Shown here in pieces: positions 4,804 through 6,550 of a stretch of DNA of 6,550 nucleotides (its first letter is position 1; every line of letters begins with the position of its first letter). The stretch covers positions 1 through 6,550 of the forward strand of contig CAJUCG010000196.1 of NCBI GenBank assembly GCA_910585065.1, read 5' to 3'. The DNA comes from an uncultured Lachnospiraceae bacterium. GTDB lineage: Bacteria > Bacillota > Clostridia > Lachnospirales > Lachnospiraceae. The notes under the pieces are model-generated. The model saw nothing but the letters and a program-made list of their open reading frames with translations. It was not told where the DNA came from and made no database searches. The position numbers were made by a program, and so were the translations under genes.

Positions 4804-5160
4804 ATGGCAAGAGTAAAAGGCGGATTGAACGCTAAGAAAAAGCATAATAGAGTATTAAAGCTGGCAAAGGGCTACCGGGGTGCCAGAAGCAAGCAGTACC
4901 GCGTAGCAAAGCAGTCTGTTATGAGAGCATTGACTTCTTCTTTCGCAGGGCGCAAGCAGAGAAAGAGACAGTTCAGACAGCTCTGGATTGCCCGCATCAA
5001 TGCGGCATGCAGAATGAACGGTATTTCTTACAGCAAGTTTATGTACGGATTAAAGCTTGCGGATATCACGATCAACCGCAAGATGCTTTCTGAAATGGCA
5101 ATCAATGATGCGGCGGGCTTTACCTCGTTGGTTGAGACTGCAAAATCAAAGTTAGCTTAA
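4804..5160 (+). CDS. rplT: 50S ribosomal protein L20
   Basis: The product has 118 residues, basic throughout, with the standard L20 segments MARVKGGLNAKKKHNRVLKL, AKGYRGARSKQYRVAKQSVM, RKRQFRQLWIARINAACR and GLKLADITINRKMLSEMA. L20 binds 23S rRNA early in 50S assembly, with a long N-terminal extension and a globular C-terminal domain. In Bacillus and in E. coli, by different RNA sites, free L20 represses its own operon; the leader at 3689-3830 is the obvious target here. AAAGGAGG ends at 4794, about 9 bases before the ATG. It is the last gene of the operon, followed by the terminator at 5211-5297. Confidence 0.98.
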   Translation: MARVKGGLNAKKKHNRVLKLAKGYRGARSKQYRVAKQSVMRALTSSFAGRKQRKRQFRQLWIARINAACRMNGISYSKFMYGLKLADITINRKMLSEMAINDAAGFTSLVETAKSKLA

Positions 5161-5210
5161 ATTTTTTGCTGGCAGAAGCAGCTAGGATAGAGCAAATATT
5201 GTATATTGTT

Positions 5211-5297
5211 AGGCTGTCGTGCCGGATAAGGAGATGATGACTGTGCAGAACGCATGGTATTTCGCAGCTTTATCCGGTGCGGCAGCCTATTTTTTTT
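5211..5297 (+). terminator. Terminator of the infC-rpmI-rplT operon
   Basis: The arms 5211-5229 and 5270-5288 pair over 19 positions with three G-U pairs (AGGCTG-CG-CCGGATAA core), followed by T8 at 5290-5297. The loop of 40 bases contains a small inner stem (CTGTG 5241-5245 with CGCAG 5263-5267). Such a large apical part is unusual for a simple terminator but the arms and T-run are strong. Confidence 0.85.
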
Positions 5298-5308
5298 AGA
5301 TTTCTGAT

Positions 5309-5363
5309 TCTAATAACTTTCTAATCTTCCTCTAAAGTTTTTTATGGGTTTTGATGTTATACT
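5309..5363 (+). promoter_or_regulatory. Activator-type promoter of the LiaF-like gene with 11-bp phased repeats
   Basis: TCTAAT, TCTAAT and TCTAAA begin at 5309, 5320 and 5331, exactly 11 bases apart. Downstream, TG-T-TATACT (5355-5363) is an extended -10, and the -35 position expected at 5335-5340 (AAGTTT) is poor and abuts the third repeat. OmpR/PhoB-family response regulators bind such 6+5 direct repeats next to the -35. Transcription would begin near 5370, 58 bases before the gene. The regulator itself is not in the window. Confidence 0.6.
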
Positions 5364-5427
5364 TTAGGACATAGCAGAGATTGTACCGGAAACGGAAAAT
5401 AAAAAATATTAAAATGGAGGTAGAGGG

Positions 5428-6123
5428 ATGAACGGAAAAGAAGGAGTATCGGGCAGGGCAGGAAATCTAATGGGAATTTTGCTGATTGTAGTAGGGATTA
5501 TCATTGCGGGAAATGTGTTGAATTTTTGGCATATCAGTATCTTTTTTAGAGGTTGGTGGACATTATTTATTATTGTTCCGTGCGCGGGTAATGTCAGACG
5601 CTACGGACTGCGCACCGGATGGGGAGCGGGGCTTATCGTGGGCGTTTTGCTGCTGCTCTCCCAGTGGTCTTTGTTCAGCGTTGGCTGGGCGATAAAGCTT
5701 GCACTTCCGATTCTTTTGATTCTCTATGGGCTGTATGTAATTGGCAATGGGGCGCATTTTAATCATGTGGCAAGGGAGAGCATGGCGGCAGGTAATGGAA
5801 GGCGGGGCAGCTACAATGCATTTTTTTCCGGGAAGGAGACAAATTTTCCGGGCGAAGAATTTTTTGGGGCGAATGTAACCGCAATATTTGGCGGTTCAGA
5901 ACTTGATCTGCGCAGCGCGATTATTGTGGAGGATGTCACGATCGACGCGACTGCTATCTTCGGCGGCGTTGAGGTTTATCTTCCGGATGATGTGAATGTT
6001 AAGTTAACTTCGACCGCACTGTTTGGTGCAGCGGAGAACAGTACAAAGAGGGCGGATGTTCCGGAGTGGCCGACAGTGTATATTCGGGCGACATCTATTT
6101 TTGGTGGGGTAGAAATATTATGA
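5428..6123 (+). CDS. LiaF-like membrane protein (cell-envelope stress response family), 231 aa
   Basis: The start ATG at 5428 follows GGAGG at 5416-5420 by 7 bases. Four hydrophobic stretches (residues about 14-31, 36-53, 64-79 and 85-106) form an N-terminal membrane domain with the start NLMGILLIVVGIIIAGNVL and the pair GWW typical of the LiaF-type transmembrane region. A C-terminal domain of about 90 residues repeats the motif A/S-I-F-G-G at F154, F178 and F225, with a degenerate LFGAAE at F199, as in LiaF/DUF2154-like proteins. In Bacillus LiaF restrains the LiaSR two-component system that answers cell-wall antibiotics. No liaS or liaR neighbour is present here, so a regulatory role is inference. 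The gene is a single transcription unit with the promoter at 5309-5363 and a terminator nine bases after its stop. Confidence 0.85.
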   Translation: MNGKEGVSGRAGNLMGILLIVVGIIIAGNVLNFWHISIFFRGWWTLFIIVPCAGNVRRYGLRTGWGAGLIVGVLLLLSQWSLFSVGWAIKLALPILLILYGLYVIGNGAHFNHVARESMAAGNGRRGSYNAFFSGKETNFPGEEFFGANVTAIFGGSELDLRSAIIVEDVTIDATAIFGGVEVYLPDDVNVKLTSTALFGAAENSTKRADVPEWPTVYIRATSIFGGVEIL

Positions 6124-6131
6124 TAAAAAAG

Positions 6132-6169
6132 GCGGATATGTTTCCTTAGCGGAGCATATCCGCTTTTTT
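6132..6169 (+). terminator. Terminator after the LiaF-like gene, probably bidirectional
   Basis: GCGGATATG (6132-6140) pairs with CATATCCGC (6155-6163), loop of 14 bases, T6 at 6164-6169. A run of A precedes the 5' arm (6125-6130), so it could also stop transcription from the right. Confidence 0.9.
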
Positions 6170-6196
6170 GCCAAAAATCTGTTTGAAAATTCATGC

Positions 6197-6225
6197 TTGC
6201 AAAAATCCCCAATAACAAGTAAAAT
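6197..6225 (+). promoter_or_regulatory. Promoter of the HAD hydrolase gene
   Basis: TTGCAA (6197-6202) and TAAAAT (6220-6225) are 17 bases apart, between the preceding terminator and the ribosome site at 6253. Transcription would start near 6232. Confidence 0.65.
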
Positions 6226-6263
6226 AGTAAGGTGTATTAAAGTGGTGCGAAAGGAGGCGAAAT

Positions 6264-6550
6264 TTGAAATATAAGAATTTTGTGTTTGATTTCTATGGAA
6301 CACTGGCGGATGTGCTTACTGAGGAAGATTCCGAGCAGACGAATGAAAAGATGGCGGCATTTTTTACAGAGCGCGGAGCGACCTATACGCCGAAACAGTT
6401 TAAAGATAGTTTTCGCCGGTGCTGTAAATGGCAGAAAAAGAAGCGGGAGAACAGCATTTACGCGCCTACGGGGGAAGTGATCCGGTTTCCAGAAATGGAT
6501 GTGGAGCAGATTTACGAGGAACTTTTCGGAGTAGAAGATGTTTCTCTGCG
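6264..6550 (+). CDS. HAD-superfamily hydrolase, N-terminal part (3' end outside window)
   Basis: The frame starts at TTG 6264, with AAAGGAGG ending at 6257, 6 bases before it; no ATG is placed as well. The first residues, KYKNFVFDFYGTLADVL, contain HAD motif I with the nucleophile aspartate at residue 9, followed by F-Y-G-T-L. The second position of the usual DxD is Tyr, the DxYGT form seen in haloacid-dehalogenase-like members and in many uncharacterised clostridial HAD proteins. What follows (residues about 20-95) is a helical, charged stretch consistent with a C1 cap, including NEKMAAFFTERG and a WQKKKREN segment. The frame stays open to the window end, so 95 codons are seen. The substrate cannot be told; a phosphatase or dehalogenase-type hydrolase are the options. 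Confidence 0.88.
   Translation, partial: MKYKNFVFDFYGTLADVLTEEDSEQTNEKMAAFFTERGATYTPKQFKDSFRRCCKWQKKKRENSIYAPTGEVIRFPEMDVEQIYEELFGVEDVSL

Noticed and set aside
4490..4810. Minus-strand frame of 106 codons opposite rpmI
   Set aside because: Shadow of the lysine-rich L35 gene (phenylalanine- and leucine-rich as expected of the antisense).
6280..6480. Plus-strand frame of 66 codons starting at ATG 6280
   Set aside because: Out of frame with the HAD hydrolase that starts at TTG 6264 behind a good GGAGG; motif I is only in the TTG frame.

Overview
The window looks like a chromosome segment of a low-to-moderate GC Firmicute, most likely a clostridial gut-type bacterium of the Lachnospiraceae kind. 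This rests on the infC-rpmI-rplT operon with a long terminator-bearing leader, strong GGAGG ribosome sites, sigma-A type TTGACA/TATAAT promoters and the protein style. The genus cannot be fixed from sequence alone.

Layout. Positions 1-3614 are AT-rich accessory DNA. The region holds the last 31 codons of an unidentified protein (2-97), a single-pass membrane protein of 187 residues (200-763), about 1.26 kb without an intact gene (764-2028), a second single-pass membrane protein of 210 residues (2029-2661), and a 305-residue lipoprotein (2697-3614), the last two probably one operon behind a near-consensus promoter at 1882-1910. The gene-poor stretch is a graveyard rather than empty. It contains an 81%-identical fragment of the 3' end of the 210-residue gene, a broken reading frame on the plus strand, a frameshifted gene remnant on the minus strand with a second partial copy of one of its segments, and two related terminator hairpins whose lower stems differ in sequence but both still pair.

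Positions 3654-5297 are the housekeeping translation operon: a strong promoter, a leader of nearly 300 nt with an intrinsic terminator and competing pairings (the place where ribosomal protein L20 controls this operon in Bacillus), then infC, rpmI, rplT and a strong terminator. infC most probably starts at an AUU codon (3979), twelve bases upstream of the first in-frame ATG, because only AUU is correctly spaced from the GGAGGT site. IF3 discriminates against AUU starts, so this implies self-regulation in addition to the leader.

Positions 5309-6169 hold a LiaF-like envelope stress protein with four predicted membrane helices and a repeated FGG domain. Its promoter has an extended -10 but no -35, and is preceded by three TCTAA direct repeats spaced exactly 11 bp apart, which is the layout of an OmpR/PhoB-family activator site. 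The window ends inside a HAD-superfamily hydrolase gene (6264 onward) with its own promoter and a TTG start.

I did not find a clearly new multi-gene system. The most interesting items are the phased operator of the LiaF-like gene, the covarying repeat terminators in the decayed region, the repeated remnants of unknown small genes, and the unidentified surface protein cluster.
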